Of a stretch of DNA of 64,000 bases, positions 8,466 through 18,972 are shown piece by piece. Below the pieces are notes generated by a model that worked only from the letters and a program-made list of their open reading frames with translations, was not told the origin of the DNA and searched no databases. The position numbers and the translations under genes are program-made. The stretch is from positions 62,001 to 126,000 of the forward strand of contig JAEZJM010000010.1 in NCBI GenBank assembly GCA_023415775.1, written 5' to 3'. Origin of the DNA: Bacillota bacterium. GTDB taxonomy: Bacteria; Bacillota; Negativicutes; Sporomusales; UBA7701. Position 1 is the stretch's first letter. Each line of letters opens with the position of its first letter.

Positions 8466-8580
8466 ACACTCTTTCGCTACATAGAAAGTCCGCCTCCCAC
8501 AGTTTTGTCATCGGAAATCCCTCTACGGCGCATACTTTCCTCCGTTAAAGTGAAAATAATAATTTGCCCGTCCGCGCATA

Positions 8581-8690
8581 ATTCGCCGCCATGCGAATAA
8601 GTTGTACTAACCGCACAGCGTGGACGAGAGATGGAGAGAGTCCGAAAACCCCCTGCGCATCAGGGTTATTCGGGCTTTTTAAATTTCCCG
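8581..8690 (+). promoter_or_regulatory. glpFK leader RNA: terminator with GlpP-type antiterminator element
   Basis: This fills the 312-base gap before glpF. A terminator with arms AGTCCGAA...CCCCCTG (from 8639) and CAGGG...TTCGGGCT (8661-8676) ends in TTTTT. Just upstream, GGAC (8622-8625) can pair with GTCC (8640-8643) across a purine-rich loop (GAGAGATGGAGAGA), which would break the terminator's left arm. The glpA leader has the same GGAC-loop-GTCC design, and glpP is encoded in the same cluster. GlpP is known to antiterminate glp transcripts when bound to glycerol-3-phosphate. The assignment to this element is inference. A further inverted repeat, ATTCGC/GCGAAT, lies at 8581-8598. Confidence 0.65.
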
Positions 8691-8777
8691 GAAAAGGACA
8701 AGGAGGGAGGGGGGCGACAGGCGAGAGGAGAGGGGAAAGAGTAATACCGCGGAGAAATAACAAGGAGGAGAAAATGC

Positions 8778-9503
8778 ATGTCAAACCTGTTGGGTGAATT
8801 CCTCGGCACCATGGTCCTGATTGTATTTGGTTCCGGTGTTGTCGCCAACGTACTGCTGAAAAAATCCAAGGCCGAGGGCGCGGGCTGGCTTACGATAACC
8901 CTCGGCTGGGCCGTCGGCGTCGTCATGGGCGTCTTCACCGCCATCGCCACCGGCGCCCCCCAGGCCGACCTCAACCCAGCCGTCACCCTCGCCAAAATGA
9001 TGATGGGCGTCTACAGCGCCTCCCACGCCGTCGTCACCATGTTCGCCGAACTGGCCGGCGCCTTCGTGGGCGGTATCATCGTCTGGCTGGCCTTCCTGCC
9101 CCACTGGGAGGTAAGCGACGACAAAGGCGCCAAACTGGGCATCTTCTGCACCGGCCCGGCCATTCGCAACTATCCCGCCAACCTGCTGTGCGAGATCATC
9201 GGCACGCTGGCCCTCATAATCCCCATCTTCGCCATCTTTTCCAAAGGCGTCGGCGGCATCGCCCCCGGCTTCGGCCCCTTCCTGGTCGGCTTCCTCGTGT
9301 GGGGCATCGGCGTCAGCCTCGGCGGGCCGACCGGCTACGCCATCAACCCCGCCCGCGACCTCGGCCCGCGTCTCGCCCACTTCGTCCTGCCCATCGCCGG
9401 CAAAGGCGGCTCCGACTGGGAATACTCCTGGGTACCTGTCGTCGGCCCGCTTATCGGCGGCGGTCTCGCCTACTTCATCGGCAAAGCGGTCGGCCTGATC
9501 TAG
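8778..9503 (+). CDS. glpF: Glycerol uptake facilitator GlpF (MIP channel)
   Basis: 241 residues and six membrane segments with the two half-helix NPA motifs of aquaglyceroporins, DLNPAVTLA (near 66) and AINPARDLGPR (near 193). The Asp after the second NPAR is characteristic of glycerol-conducting members. It lets glycerol enter by facilitated diffusion. The ATG is nine bases after AAGGAGG; an ATG at 8774 is in another frame and stops quickly. It is followed 65 bases later by glpK, and both sit behind the leader terminator. Confidence 0.95.
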   Translation: MSNLLGEFLGTMVLIVFGSGVVANVLLKKSKAEGAGWLTITLGWAVGVVMGVFTAIATGAPQADLNPAVTLAKMMMGVYSASHAVVTMFAELAGAFVGGIIVWLAFLPHWEVSDDKGAKLGIFCTGPAIRNYPANLLCEIIGTLALIIPIFAIFSKGVGGIAPGFGPFLVGFLVWGIGVSLGGPTGYAINPARDLGPRLAHFVLPIAGKGGSDWEYSWVPVVGPLIGGGLAYFIGKAVGLI

Positions 9504-9568
9504 CGGACAAAAATCGGCAAATGTTGACCGGAAGCCTGTCAATGGCATACAATGGGAGGTAGAGAAGA

Positions 9569-11065
<1,497 letters not shown>

Positions 11066-11073
11066 CAGCATAA

Positions 11074-11141
11074 ACAGGGACTGGAGTATAAGAGAAGTCC
11101 CTTTGTGCCGCGAGGACAAAGGGACTTCTCTACCTTTTTTC
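11074..11141 (+). promoter_or_regulatory. Terminator/antiterminator leader between glpK and glpA
   Basis: A perfect 16-bp stem (AGAGAAGTCCCTTTGT at 11091-11106 with its complement at 11116-11131) is followed by a T-run: a strong terminator. AGGGACT (11075-11081) can instead pair with AGTCCCT in the terminator's left arm across a purine-rich loop (GGAGTATAAGAGA), giving a competing hairpin. This mirrors the glpF leader, so readthrough into glpABC is probably GlpP-dependent. Confidence 0.7.
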
Positions 11142-11172
11142 AATAATTAATGATACCGGGAGTGGGAGAAAC

Positions 11173-12774
11173 ATGACCAAAACGCAGGCCGTCATCATCG
11201 GCGGCGGAGCAACCGGCGCAGGCATCCTGCGCGACCTGGCGATGCGGGGCGTCAAAGCCGTGCTGATCGAGCAGCGCGACCTGGCCTACGGCACGAGTTC
11301 GCGCTTCCACGGCCTGCTCCACAGCGGCGGCCGCTATGTCGTCAAAGACCCGGAATCGGCGGCGGAATGCATCGCCGAAAACCGGATCCTGCGAAAAATC
11401 GCCAACCAGTGCGTCGAAGACACCGAAGGCTTCTTCGTCCGCCTGCCCGAAGACGACGCCGCCTTCGAACAGCAGTGGCTCGCCGCCTGCCGCGCGCTCA
11501 GCCTGCCGGCCGCGGCTTTAGCCCCTGAAGAGGCGGTGCGGCTCGAACCCAACCTCACCCCGCGCATCGCCGCCGCCTATCGCGTCCCCGACGCCGCCAT
11601 CGACGGCTTCCGGCTCTGCTGGCAGAACGCCGCCGCCGCCGCCCGCTACGGCGGCGAAGTCCTCACCTACACCGAAGCGGTCGGCATCGAGCGCGACGAA
11701 GGCAAGGTCACGGGCGTCACCGTCCGCGACGTTTTAAGCGGCGAGACGCGCACCATACCGTGCGACCTGATCATCAACGCCGCCGGCTCCTGGGTCGGCA
11801 AAGTCGCCGCCCTCGCCGGCGCCGAAGTACACGTCAAACCCGACCGCGGCACCCTCGTCGCCTTCAACCACCGCTTCACCAGCCGCATCATAAACCGCCT
11901 CCGCCCGCCGTCAGACGGCGACATCTTCGTCCCCCACGGCTCGGTCACCATCCTCGGCACCACCTCCGTCGCCGCCGACCGGCCCGACGACACCGCCCCC
12001 CGCAGCGACGAAGTCCTCAAACTGCTGCGCATCGGCCAGGACCTGTTCGAAAACCTGGCCGACTACCGCATCCTCCGCGCCTTCGCCGGCACGCGCCCCC
12101 TCTACAGCGCCGCCGAAGGCCGCGCCGCCTCCCGCAACTTCACCGTCATCGACCACCGCGCCGAAGGCATCGACGGCCTCATCACCGTTGTCGGCGGCAA
12201 ACTCACCACCTACCGGCTGATGGCCGAAAAAGCCGCCGACCTCGCCTGCGAGCGCCTCGGTGTCGACGCGCCCTGCCGCACCGCCGACGAACCGCTCGTC
12301 GCCGACCCCGCCCCCGGCCTGCTGGCCGCGGCGAAGAAATACTTCCCCGCCGGCGGGGCCGAACTGGCGGCCGCCAGGCTGGGCGACGCCTTCGGTGCCG
12401 TCGTCCGGCGGCTCGAAGACGACATCGCCGACCGGGCGCTGATCTGCGAATGCGAACTCGTCACCCTGGGGGAAATCAAAGAAATCACCGCCCGCGCCAC
12501 CACCCACGGCCTCAGCGACATCCGCCGCCGGACGCGGCTGGGGATGGGCACCTGCCAGGGGGCATTCTGCGGCTTCCGCAGCGTCGGCGCCGTCTGTGCC
12601 GCCGGCCTGACCGACAAAGGGGCGGCCGAACTCCTCCGCGACTTCCTCGAGGAACGCTGGTCGGGCATCCGGCCCGTCCTGTGGGGCAAACAGCTCAGGG
12701 AAGAAGAACTGCTCCGCGGCATATACGGCGCGAGTCTCAATATAGATGGAGCGATGAACGATGAAGGAATATGA
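11173..12774 (+). CDS. glpA: Anaerobic glycerol-3-phosphate dehydrogenase subunit A
   Basis: 533 residues. The FAD-binding site GGGATGAGILRDLAMRG lies at the N-terminus, followed by a DAO-type oxidoreductase domain and a C-terminal BFD-like [2Fe-2S] domain with cysteines in CECE and GTCQGAFCG (about 418-465). It oxidises glycerol-3-phosphate to dihydroxyacetone phosphate in the GlpABC membrane-associated complex. A purine-rich GGGAGTGGGAG site precedes the ATG. Its end overlaps glpB by 14 bases. Confidence 0.93.
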   Translation: MTKTQAVIIGGGATGAGILRDLAMRGVKAVLIEQRDLAYGTSSRFHGLLHSGGRYVVKDPESAAECIAENRILRKIANQCVEDTEGFFVRLPEDDAAFEQQWLAACRALSLPAAALAPEEAVRLEPNLTPRIAAAYRVPDAAIDGFRLCWQNAAAAARYGGEVLTYTEAVGIERDEGKVTGVTVRDVLSGETRTIPCDLIINAAGSWVGKVAALAGAEVHVKPDRGTLVAFNHRFTSRIINRLRPPSDGDIFVPHGSVTILGTTSVAADRPDDTAPRSDEVLKLLRIGQDLFENLADYRILRAFAGTRPLYSAAEGRAASRNFTVIDHRAEGIDGLITVVGGKLTTYRLMAEKAADLACERLGVDAPCRTADEPLVADPAPGLLAAAKKYFPAGGAELAAARLGDAFGAVVRRLEDDIADRALICECELVTLGEIKEITARATTHGLSDIRRRTRLGMGTCQGAFCGFRSVGAVCAAGLTDKGAAELLRDFLEERWSGIRPVLWGKQLREEELLRGIYGASLNIDGAMNDEGI

Positions 12775-14029
12775 CGTAATCATCGTCGGCGCCGGCCTGG
12801 CCGGCCTCGCCGCCGCGGCTGCGGCCGCCGGCGAAGGCGCGCGGGTGCTGCTTGCCGCCAAAGGCGCGGGCGCCCTCACCATCGGCGGCGGCACGATTGA
12901 CATCCTCGGCTACGGCCCCGACGGCCGGCCGGTAACTGACCTGGCGGCGACGATCGCCGCCCTGCCCGAAAGCCACCCTTACGGCAAACTCGGTTTGCCG
13001 GCCGTTCAGGCGGCGGCGGACTGGTTCCTCGCCCTCTGCGAGGAGGAGGGCTATCCGTATTGCGGCTCGCTCGAAGCCAACCGCTGGCTGCCCACCGCCG
13101 CCGGCACGCTCAAACCCGCCTGCCTGGTGCCCAGGACAATGGACACCGTCGGGGTGTCGGCCGCCGACGGCATCGTCATCCTCGGCTTCGCCGGCCTCAA
13201 AGACTACCGGCCGGAAATGATCGCCCAGGGGCTCTCCCGCCGCCCCGGCTACAACAAACACTATAGCGTCGTCACCATCGACTGCGGCTTCACCGGCGGC
13301 CGCGACGCCACCGCCCTCGACGTCGCCCGCTGGCTCGACGGCGCAGACGGCCGCGCGGAGTGCGCCGCCCAGATGAAAAAGCGCCTTCCGCCCGGCCGGT
13401 TCGTGATCATGCCGCCTGTCCTGGGCACGCAGCCCGGCTGCGCGGCGTGGGAAGACCTGGAAGCCGCTTCCGGCTGCCGGCTCGTCGAAATCGCCGGCGC
13501 CCCGCCCGCCGTCACCGGCCTCCGCCTGCGAGCGCTGCTGCTCGCCCGCCTCAGGCGACGGGGCGTCGCCATCCTCGAACACGCCGCAGTCATCAGGGCC
13601 GAAGTAGCGGAGGACCGCTGTCAGGCGATCGTCACCGGCCGCCAGGGCCGCGAGCGCACCTACCGGGCCCGCTCCTTCGTCTTCGCCACCGGCGGCTTCC
13701 TCGGCGGCGGGCTGGAAAGCTTCGCCGGCGCTGCGCGCGAAAGCGTCTTCAAACTGCCCCTGGCCGTCCCCGCCGACCAGCAGGCCTGGAGCGAACCCCG
13801 CCTGCTCGCGTCCGGCCCGCAGCCCTTCGCCACCTTCGGCGTCGCGACCGATGGCGAGCTCAGGCCCGTGGACGCCAACGGCCGGGCTCTGTTCGACAAT
13901 GTCCGTTTCGCAGGCGCCATCCTGGCCGGCTGCGACTACAGCTACGAAAAATCCGGCAACGGCGTCGCCCTCGTCAGCGGCCATAAAGCCGGCGTGGCGG
14001 CAGGGAGGAATAGCCGTGAAAAAGTGTAA
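12761..14029 (+). CDS. glpB: Anaerobic glycerol-3-phosphate dehydrogenase subunit B
   Basis: 422 residues, a flavoprotein with N-terminal VGAGLAGLAAAAAA and a second FAD contact in FATGGFLGGGLE (near 310). GlpB links the catalytic GlpA subunit to GlpC and the quinone pool. The C-terminal SGHKAG motif is typical. It overlaps glpA by 14 bases and glpC by 14 bases, so the three subunits are coupled. Confidence 0.92.
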   Translation: MKEYDVIIVGAGLAGLAAAAAAAGEGARVLLAAKGAGALTIGGGTIDILGYGPDGRPVTDLAATIAALPESHPYGKLGLPAVQAAADWFLALCEEEGYPYCGSLEANRWLPTAAGTLKPACLVPRTMDTVGVSAADGIVILGFAGLKDYRPEMIAQGLSRRPGYNKHYSVVTIDCGFTGGRDATALDVARWLDGADGRAECAAQMKKRLPPGRFVIMPPVLGTQPGCAAWEDLEAASGCRLVEIAGAPPAVTGLRLRALLLARLRRRGVAILEHAAVIRAEVAEDRCQAIVTGRQGRERTYRARSFVFATGGFLGGGLESFAGAARESVFKLPLAVPADQQAWSEPRLLASGPQPFATFGVATDGELRPVDANGRALFDNVRFAGAILAGCDYSYEKSGNGVALVSGHKAGVAAGRNSREKV

Positions 14030-15221
14030 TAATAACATCGACGCCTGCACCACGTGCGCCGCCTGTACCGCCCTCTGCCCGGTCGCCGCCGTCGTGCGCG
14101 ATTTCCCCGGCCCCAAAATGGCCGGCCCGGCCGCCGAACGCTTCCGTAAAGCGGGCGCGCCCACCGACGCCGCCCTCGCCTACTGCACCAACTGCAAAAA
14201 CTGCGACATCACCTGCCCCTCCGGCGTGTCGGTGGCGGCGCTCAACATGCGGGCCAGGGCCGAACACGTCAAGAAACACGGCCGCCGCCTGCGCGACTGG
14301 ATCCTCGCCCACGGCGAGCACATGGCCAAACTCGCCATGCCCGGCCAGCCCCTCACCAACCTCGGCATGGCCAACCCCGTCACCCGCCAGATGCTCAAAG
14401 CCATCGGCATCTCCGGCAGCCGGCCGCTGCCCCGCTACGCCCCCCGCACCTTTCTCAGGCAGTACGGCAAACTGCGCCAGCAGCCCTTTGCCGACAAAGT
14501 CGTCTTCTTCCCCGGCTGCTTCATCAACTACAACGACCCCCAGGTCGGTCTCGACCTCATAGCCGTCCTTCAGGCCAACCGCCACCAAGTCATCGTCCCG
14601 CCCGGCCTCGCCTGCTGCGGCGTGCCGCTCGTCACCGGCGGCTACCTCGAAGAAGCGGCGGCGGCCGCGAAGCGCAACCTCGCCGTCCTCGCCGAGTACG
14701 CCCGCCAGGGCGTCCCCATCCTCACCGCCTGCACTAGTTGCGGCCTGATGATAAACCAGGAGTACGAAGAACTGCTCGGCGCCGACGGCGCGAGCGAAGT
14801 CGCCGCCCACACCTACGACGCCATGGAATTCCTCCTTGGGCTTCACGACCAGGGGCGCCTCAACACCGCCTTCACGCCAGTCGGCGGCAAATATCTCTAC
14901 CACGCCTCCTGCCACCTGCGCGCCCAGGGCATCGGCCGGCCGGCCCTCGAACTTCTTTCCGCCCTGCCCGGCGTAACCGTCGCCGACCTCGACGCCGGCT
15001 GCTGCGGCATCGCCGGCAGCTACGGCTTTAAAGCCGACCGCTACGACATCTCCATGGCCATCGGCCAGGAACTGTTCGCGAAAATAAAGGCCCAACCGGC
15101 CGACGCCGTCCTCGCCGACTGCGGGACGTGCCGGCTCCAGATCGCCCACGGCGCCGGGGTGAAGGTGCTGCACCCGATATCAGTTGTGCGAAAAGCCTAC
15201 GAACCCGAATATACATTATAG
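14016..15221 (+). CDS. glpC: Anaerobic glycerol-3-phosphate dehydrogenase subunit C
   Basis: 401 residues starting at GTG, nine bases after AGGGAGGAA. Two [4Fe-4S] motifs are near the N-terminus (CTTCAACTALCP at about 9-20, CTNCKNCDITCPS near 54), and two CCG domains follow (CCGVPL near 205, CCGIAG near 330). It is the Fe-S subunit that passes electrons from GlpAB to menaquinone. It resembles the GlcF-like subunit at 4.2-5.4 kb, but the synteny with glpA and glpB settles the call. Confidence 0.92.
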   Translation: MKKCNNNIDACTTCAACTALCPVAAVVRDFPGPKMAGPAAERFRKAGAPTDAALAYCTNCKNCDITCPSGVSVAALNMRARAEHVKKHGRRLRDWILAHGEHMAKLAMPGQPLTNLGMANPVTRQMLKAIGISGSRPLPRYAPRTFLRQYGKLRQQPFADKVVFFPGCFINYNDPQVGLDLIAVLQANRHQVIVPPGLACCGVPLVTGGYLEEAAAAAKRNLAVLAEYARQGVPILTACTSCGLMINQEYEELLGADGASEVAAHTYDAMEFLLGLHDQGRLNTAFTPVGGKYLYHASCHLRAQGIGRPALELLSALPGVTVADLDAGCCGIAGSYGFKADRYDISMAIGQELFAKIKAQPADAVLADCGTCRLQIAHGAGVKVLHPISVVRKAYEPEYTL

Positions 15222-15234
15222 CGGTCGCTTTCTA

Positions 15235-15328
15235 AGCCCCATCTGCGGCGTTGCTCCTCGTCTGCTTGCTGCGTACGTTCCGAGTACGCGTCGCGGCGCA
15301 GACTCCGGTGCGCCTTGCATCTGGGGCT
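15235..15328 (+). repeat. Dispersed hairpin repeat, copy R1
   Basis: Between glpC and glpP. Outer stem AGCCCCA/TGGGGCT, then TC:TC mismatch, TGC:GCA and GGCG:CGCC; middle stem GTCTGC/GCAGAC; inner stem GCGTAC/GTACGC around the loop GTTCCGA. The same layout recurs in seven other places in the window. Confidence 0.85.
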
Positions 15329-15404
15329 CATAAAGCAACCTCGGCCTAGTGTATTCCCGTCTCCCCCGTTGAGCCGCACACGCGGCAAGAGAGGGGTGGA
15401 AAGC

Positions 15405-15971
15405 ATGACGCGAATGACAATCGCCGCCCTGACAAAAAAAGGGGCCGTCATTCCCGCGGCCCGGTCGGGCGATGACTTCGAGGCGGCGATGCGCACAAGC
15501 TCCCCGGCCATCATCGTCCTTTTCGGCGACATAAACGAACTGCCGCGGCTAGTGCGCCGCGGCCAGGAATGCAAAAAGCAGCTCATCGTCCACCTCGACC
15601 TGTTCGAAGGGATCGGCAAAGACAAGCCGGGCATCAGATTCCTCGCCCGCACCGGCATGCCGGCCCTCATCACCACCAAGCCCCACCTCGGCAAAATCGC
15701 CCGCGAAGAAGGCCTGCTCGTCATCCAGCGCCTCTTCCTCATGGACTCCGACTCGCTGCGCACGGGGATACACATGCTCAAAGGCTTCAAACCCGACGCG
15801 GTCGAAATCCTCCCCGCCCTCGTCCCGGCGGCAATCGTCCATGAGATCATCCGCGAGACCGACATCCCCGTCCTCGCCGGCGGCCTCATCCGCACGGCCG
15901 ACGACGTGGCCTGCGCCATCGCCAACGGCGTCTACGCCGTCAGCACCAGCCGGCGCGACCTCTGGGTCTAG
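15405..15971 (+). CDS. glpP: Glycerol-3-phosphate-responsive antiterminator
   Basis: 188 residues, a compact TIM-barrel-like protein of the GlpP family. Family features include VIPAARSGDDFEAA near the start, HLDLFEGIGKD in the middle, and AGGLIRTADDV with a C-terminal AVSTS segment that forms the phosphate-binding end of the barrel. In Bacillus, GlpP bound to glycerol-3-phosphate prevents termination in glp leaders. Two matching leaders precede glpF and glpA here, so this is the likely regulator of the whole cluster. The ATG is preceded by GAGAGGGGTGGAAAGC. Confidence 0.92.
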   Translation: MTRMTIAALTKKGAVIPAARSGDDFEAAMRTSSPAIIVLFGDINELPRLVRRGQECKKQLIVHLDLFEGIGKDKPGIRFLARTGMPALITTKPHLGKIAREEGLLVIQRLFLMDSDSLRTGIHMLKGFKPDAVEILPALVPAAIVHEIIRETDIPVLAGGLIRTADDVACAIANGVYAVSTSRRDLWV

Positions 15972-15983
15972 CCCCGGCCGGCG

Positions 15984-17663
15984 TCACTTGCCGAGCTGAT
16001 ACTGCTTGATCTTGTAATACAGCGTCCCCAGAGCGATGCCAAGCTCCTGGGCGGCGCTTTTTTTTCCGGCCGTCGACCAGCCGTACTTCTTCAGCGCCCT
16101 GACAACCATATTCTTCTCCAACTCCTCAAGCGGGAGTATGGGCTCGTCGCCGGGCTGCGTCTCCGCCGGCGCGTTGCTGGACATAAACCGGAAGTTGCCG
16201 GGATGGAGGCTATCGCCGTCGCACAACATCACCGCCCGCGTCAGTACATTCTGCAGCTCGCGGATATTGCCCGGCCACGAATGGGCCGTCAGCAGCTCAA
16301 GGCTGGCCGCGCTCATCCGCAGGGTAGGCCGCCCCGACTCCTGACACACCCGGCGGAGGATATGGTCGACAAGCAGCGGGATATCGTCCTTGCGGTCCCG
16401 CAGCGGCGGCAGGGCGACGTTAATCACCTGCAGCCGGTAGTAGAGATCCTCCCGGAACAGCCCCTTGGCCACCATGCGCTGCAGGTTCCTGTTCGTGGCG
16501 GCGAGGATCTTCACGTTCACCGCCTGGCGCTGATTGCTGCCGATCCGCTCGACCTCCTTCTCCTGCAGCACCCTCAGCAGCTTGGCCTGAGTGCTGAAAC
16601 TCAGGTCGCCGATCTCGTCGAGGAAGATTGTCCCCCCGTTCGCCAGCTCGAACTTGCCCGCCTTGGCCTTGTGGGCCCCCGTAAACGCTCCCTTCTCATG
16701 GCCGAACAGCTCGCTCTCCAGCAGCGACTCGGGAATCGAGGCGCAATTCACAGTGATGAACGGCTTATTCCAGCGGGGGCTGGCGTGGTGGATGGCGTTG
16801 GCCACGATCTCCTTACCGGTGCCGCTATCGCCGGTTATCAGCACCGTCGAATCGTTCTTCGCCGCCCGCTTGCTTAAGTTTATCGCCTCCAGCACCTTAC
16901 GGTTGGCGCCGATCATATCCGCGAAAGTGTACTTGGCCGCCCCCAGCTCGCGGCTCAGCGACTCGACCAGCTCCTTGGTGTTGCTCAGCTCCTCCGACAG
17001 GCGCATGATATCGGTCACCTCCTGGAAGGCGACCACCGCCCCGCGCAGCGTCCCGGCCATGAAAATCGGCGCCCCGTTGGAAATAACATCCGCGCACGAC
17101 CCCACCGCCTGGTTGCGAACCCCTCTGGCCGCTTTGCCGGACAACAGCACGCGCGCGGCCGCGCCGTCCGGGGAAACCTGGAAAACATTCGTCCCGATCC
17201 GCTCCGCCGGATGGATGCCCGTGATCGTCGAAAAAGCCGGGTTGATATACTCGATGATTCCCGCCTCATTCATGATCTGGATTCCCTCGGTGACGGCGTT
17301 CAGAGCGCTGAGATATTTCACACGCTGTTCTTCGCACTGGGTCAGCTGGCGGGACAGAAAACTCAGCAAGCTGCTCACCGCGTGGGCGGTATGGAAACCG
17401 ATCAGCTCCACGCCGGCCGGCGGCCAGCCCGCGGGCAGCTCGGACAGCGGCACGAAGCTGAAAATCGCCTCGGGTCCCCGGCCGACAAGCTCGTCCCACG
17501 ACGCGGCCATCAGAGCGCGGTGCGGTCCGAACCTCTTTGCGGCCAGCGCCTCGCGCGGCAGCGGCAGAGCGGCGCACACGCTCAACTCGTCCTGGTCGGC
17601 CAATAAATCAAGCAGCAGCAGACACTGCCGTTCCGAGCCGACAATCCCGACCTTAAGTGGCAT
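15984..17663 (-). CDS. Sigma-54-dependent transcriptional activator with PAS domain
   Basis: 559 residues. Residues 1-110 are a Rossmann-like N-terminal domain (VGIVGSERQC) of unknown ligand. A PAS domain spans about 125-235. The AAA+ domain (about 255-490) has Walker A GDSGTGKE, the sigma-54 contact loop GAFTGA, and FLDEIGD. A Fis-type helix-turn-helix sits at 515-559. The start was placed at the ATG nine bases after GGGAGG; the frame extends 18 codons further without a ribosome site. It diverges from asd, which has a near-consensus sigma-54 promoter, making that operon its probable target. Confidence 0.92.
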   Translation of the reverse strand: MPLKVGIVGSERQCLLLLDLLADQDELSVCAALPLPREALAAKRFGPHRALMAASWDELVGRGPEAIFSFVPLSELPAGWPPAGVELIGFHTAHAVSSLLSFLSRQLTQCEEQRVKYLSALNAVTEGIQIMNEAGIIEYINPAFSTITGIHPAERIGTNVFQVSPDGAAARVLLSGKAARGVRNQAVGSCADVISNGAPIFMAGTLRGAVVAFQEVTDIMRLSEELSNTKELVESLSRELGAAKYTFADMIGANRKVLEAINLSKRAAKNDSTVLITGDSGTGKEIVANAIHHASPRWNKPFITVNCASIPESLLESELFGHEKGAFTGAHKAKAGKFELANGGTIFLDEIGDLSFSTQAKLLRVLQEKEVERIGSNQRQAVNVKILAATNRNLQRMVAKGLFREDLYYRLQVINVALPPLRDRKDDIPLLVDHILRRVCQESGRPTLRMSAASLELLTAHSWPGNIRELQNVLTRAVMLCDGDSLHPGNFRFMSSNAPAETQPGDEPILPLEELEKNMVVRALKKYGWSTAGKKSAAQELGIALGTLYYKIKQYQLGK

Positions 17664-17689
17664 GACAACCTCCCGGCAAGAAATTACCC

Positions 17690-17717
17690 TATATACTTTA
17701 CTTTGCCGCCCAGCCAA
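17690..17717 (-). promoter_or_regulatory. Probable sigma-A promoter of the sigma-54 activator
   Basis: On the minus strand, TTGGCT (17717-17712) and TATATA (17695-17690), 16 bases apart, lie about 27 bases upstream of the chosen start codon. Confidence 0.5.
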
Positions 17718-17788
17718 AAAATTCCTTTCCGTTTTTCAAAAAACGTAATTTTGACAAATGGCCAACTGCGGCGGCTGTGGGGTTTTTT

Positions 17789-17803
17789 TTTCAATATTTG
17801 AAA
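17789..17803. promoter_or_regulatory. Inverted repeat, candidate activator-binding site
   Basis: TTTCAA-TAT-TTGAAA, centred about 65 bases upstream of the sigma-54 -24 element. This is within the usual range for an upstream activating sequence. Binding by the adjacent activator is an inference. Confidence 0.45.
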
Positions 17804-17860
17804 TAATGCCGTCTGGCCTGTTTTCGCCCCGAAGCCCGCGGTATAAGGGCTCGCCGCCCC

Positions 17861-17876
17861 TGGCACGGATATTGCT
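17861..17876 (+). promoter_or_regulatory. Sigma-54 (-24/-12) promoter of the asd-lysC-dapA operon
   Basis: TGGCAC (17861-17866), five bases, then TTGCT (17872-17876): the -24 GG and -12 GC dinucleotides have the exact required spacing. It lies about 58 bases before the asd start, and an activator carrying GAFTGA is encoded divergently. Confidence 0.85.
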
Positions 17877-17933
17877 TAAAAAAGAAGGCGCGGTCTTTTC
17901 AATTCCATACTGCGGGTACAAAGGGGGATACGA

Positions 17934-18959
17934 ATGGAGAAATTCAATGTAGCCATCTTGGGGGCGACGGGAGCGGTCGGCACCGAACTGCTCGACATCC
18001 TCGCCAGCCGCGACTTTCCCATCGGCAAGCTGAGGCTGCTGGCCCTGGAGGTGGGCACCGCCATCACCTTCAGAGGCAGCGAGCACATCGTCGAGGAAGC
18101 CACACCCGAAGCGTTCCGCGACATCCAGATTGCCTTCTTCGCCGGCGGTCCCATCGGCAAAGTCCTGGCGCCGGAAGCGGTCAAGGCGGGCGCGGTCGTC
18201 ATCGACAACAGCAGCGCCTTCCGCCTCGACCCTAACGTGCCGCTGGTCGTGCCCGAGGTCAACATCGGCGACCTCGACAAGCACAACGGCATCGTCGCCA
18301 ACCCCAACTGCTCCACAATCATCATGGCCCTGGCCATCAACCCCATCCACCAGCACGCCGAACTCAAACGGGTCATTGTCTCTACCTGCCAGGCCGTCTC
18401 GGGGGCCGGCAAAGCGGCCGTCGACGAACTTAACGGCCAACTGCGCGAACTTTTGGACGGCCGCCAGCCCTCGGCAGCCATCCTGCCCGTGGCCGCCCTC
18501 GGCGCGCACTACCCCATCGCCTTCAACCTCATTCCCCAGATCGACATCTTCGAAGACGAGGGCTACACCAAAGAAGAAATGAAACTGGTGCTCGAGACGC
18601 GCAAAATCATGCACCTGCCGTCCCTGCCCATCACCGCCACCACGGTAAGAGCCCCCGTCCTGCGCAGCCACTCCGAATTCCTCAACCTCGAAACCGGGCG
18701 TAAACTCTCGGTTGAAGAAGCGCGGCGGATACTGGTCGCCGCTCCCGGCGTGTCCGTCCTCGACGAACCCGACCGCCAGATCTACCCCATGCCGGCCTTC
18801 ACCGCCGGCCGCGACGAAGTGTTCGTCGGCCGCATCCGCGAAGACCGCACCGTATCGGCCGGGCTCAACATCTGGGTGGTCGGCGACCAGATCCGCAAAG
18901 GCGCCGCCCTTAACGCCGTCCAGATCGCCGAGCAGCTCATCGCCCGACGTCTCGTCTAG
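17934..18959 (+). CDS. asd: Aspartate-semialdehyde dehydrogenase
   Basis: 341 residues. The N-terminal NADP site is GATGAVGTELLDIL, and the catalytic cysteine is in NPNCSTI (near 128). A GAGKAAVDEL stretch and the C-terminal GDQIRKGAALNA motif of Asd are present. It reduces aspartyl phosphate to aspartate semialdehyde, the branch point to lysine/dipicolinate and threonine/methionine. GGGGGATACGA precedes the ATG. It is the first gene behind the sigma-54 promoter, and lysC follows after 13 bases. The order asd-lysC-dapA equals the Bacillus asd-dapG-dapA order. Confidence 0.95.
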   Translation: MEKFNVAILGATGAVGTELLDILASRDFPIGKLRLLALEVGTAITFRGSEHIVEEATPEAFRDIQIAFFAGGPIGKVLAPEAVKAGAVVIDNSSAFRLDPNVPLVVPEVNIGDLDKHNGIVANPNCSTIIMALAINPIHQHAELKRVIVSTCQAVSGAGKAAVDELNGQLRELLDGRQPSAAILPVAALGAHYPIAFNLIPQIDIFEDEGYTKEEMKLVLETRKIMHLPSLPITATTVRAPVLRSHSEFLNLETGRKLSVEEARRILVAAPGVSVLDEPDRQIYPMPAFTAGRDEVFVGRIREDRTVSAGLNIWVVGDQIRKGAALNAVQIAEQLIARRLV

Positions 18960-18972
18960 GAGGGGAAACCCC

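Noticed and set aside
8591..8797. 68-codon open frame in the glpF leader
   Set aside because: It runs through the terminator hairpin and the glpF ribosome site and has low-complexity Gly/Arg content.
12737..14164. 475-codon open frame opposite glpB
   Set aside because: Shadow frame; glpA, glpB and glpC account for the region with conserved motifs and overlaps.
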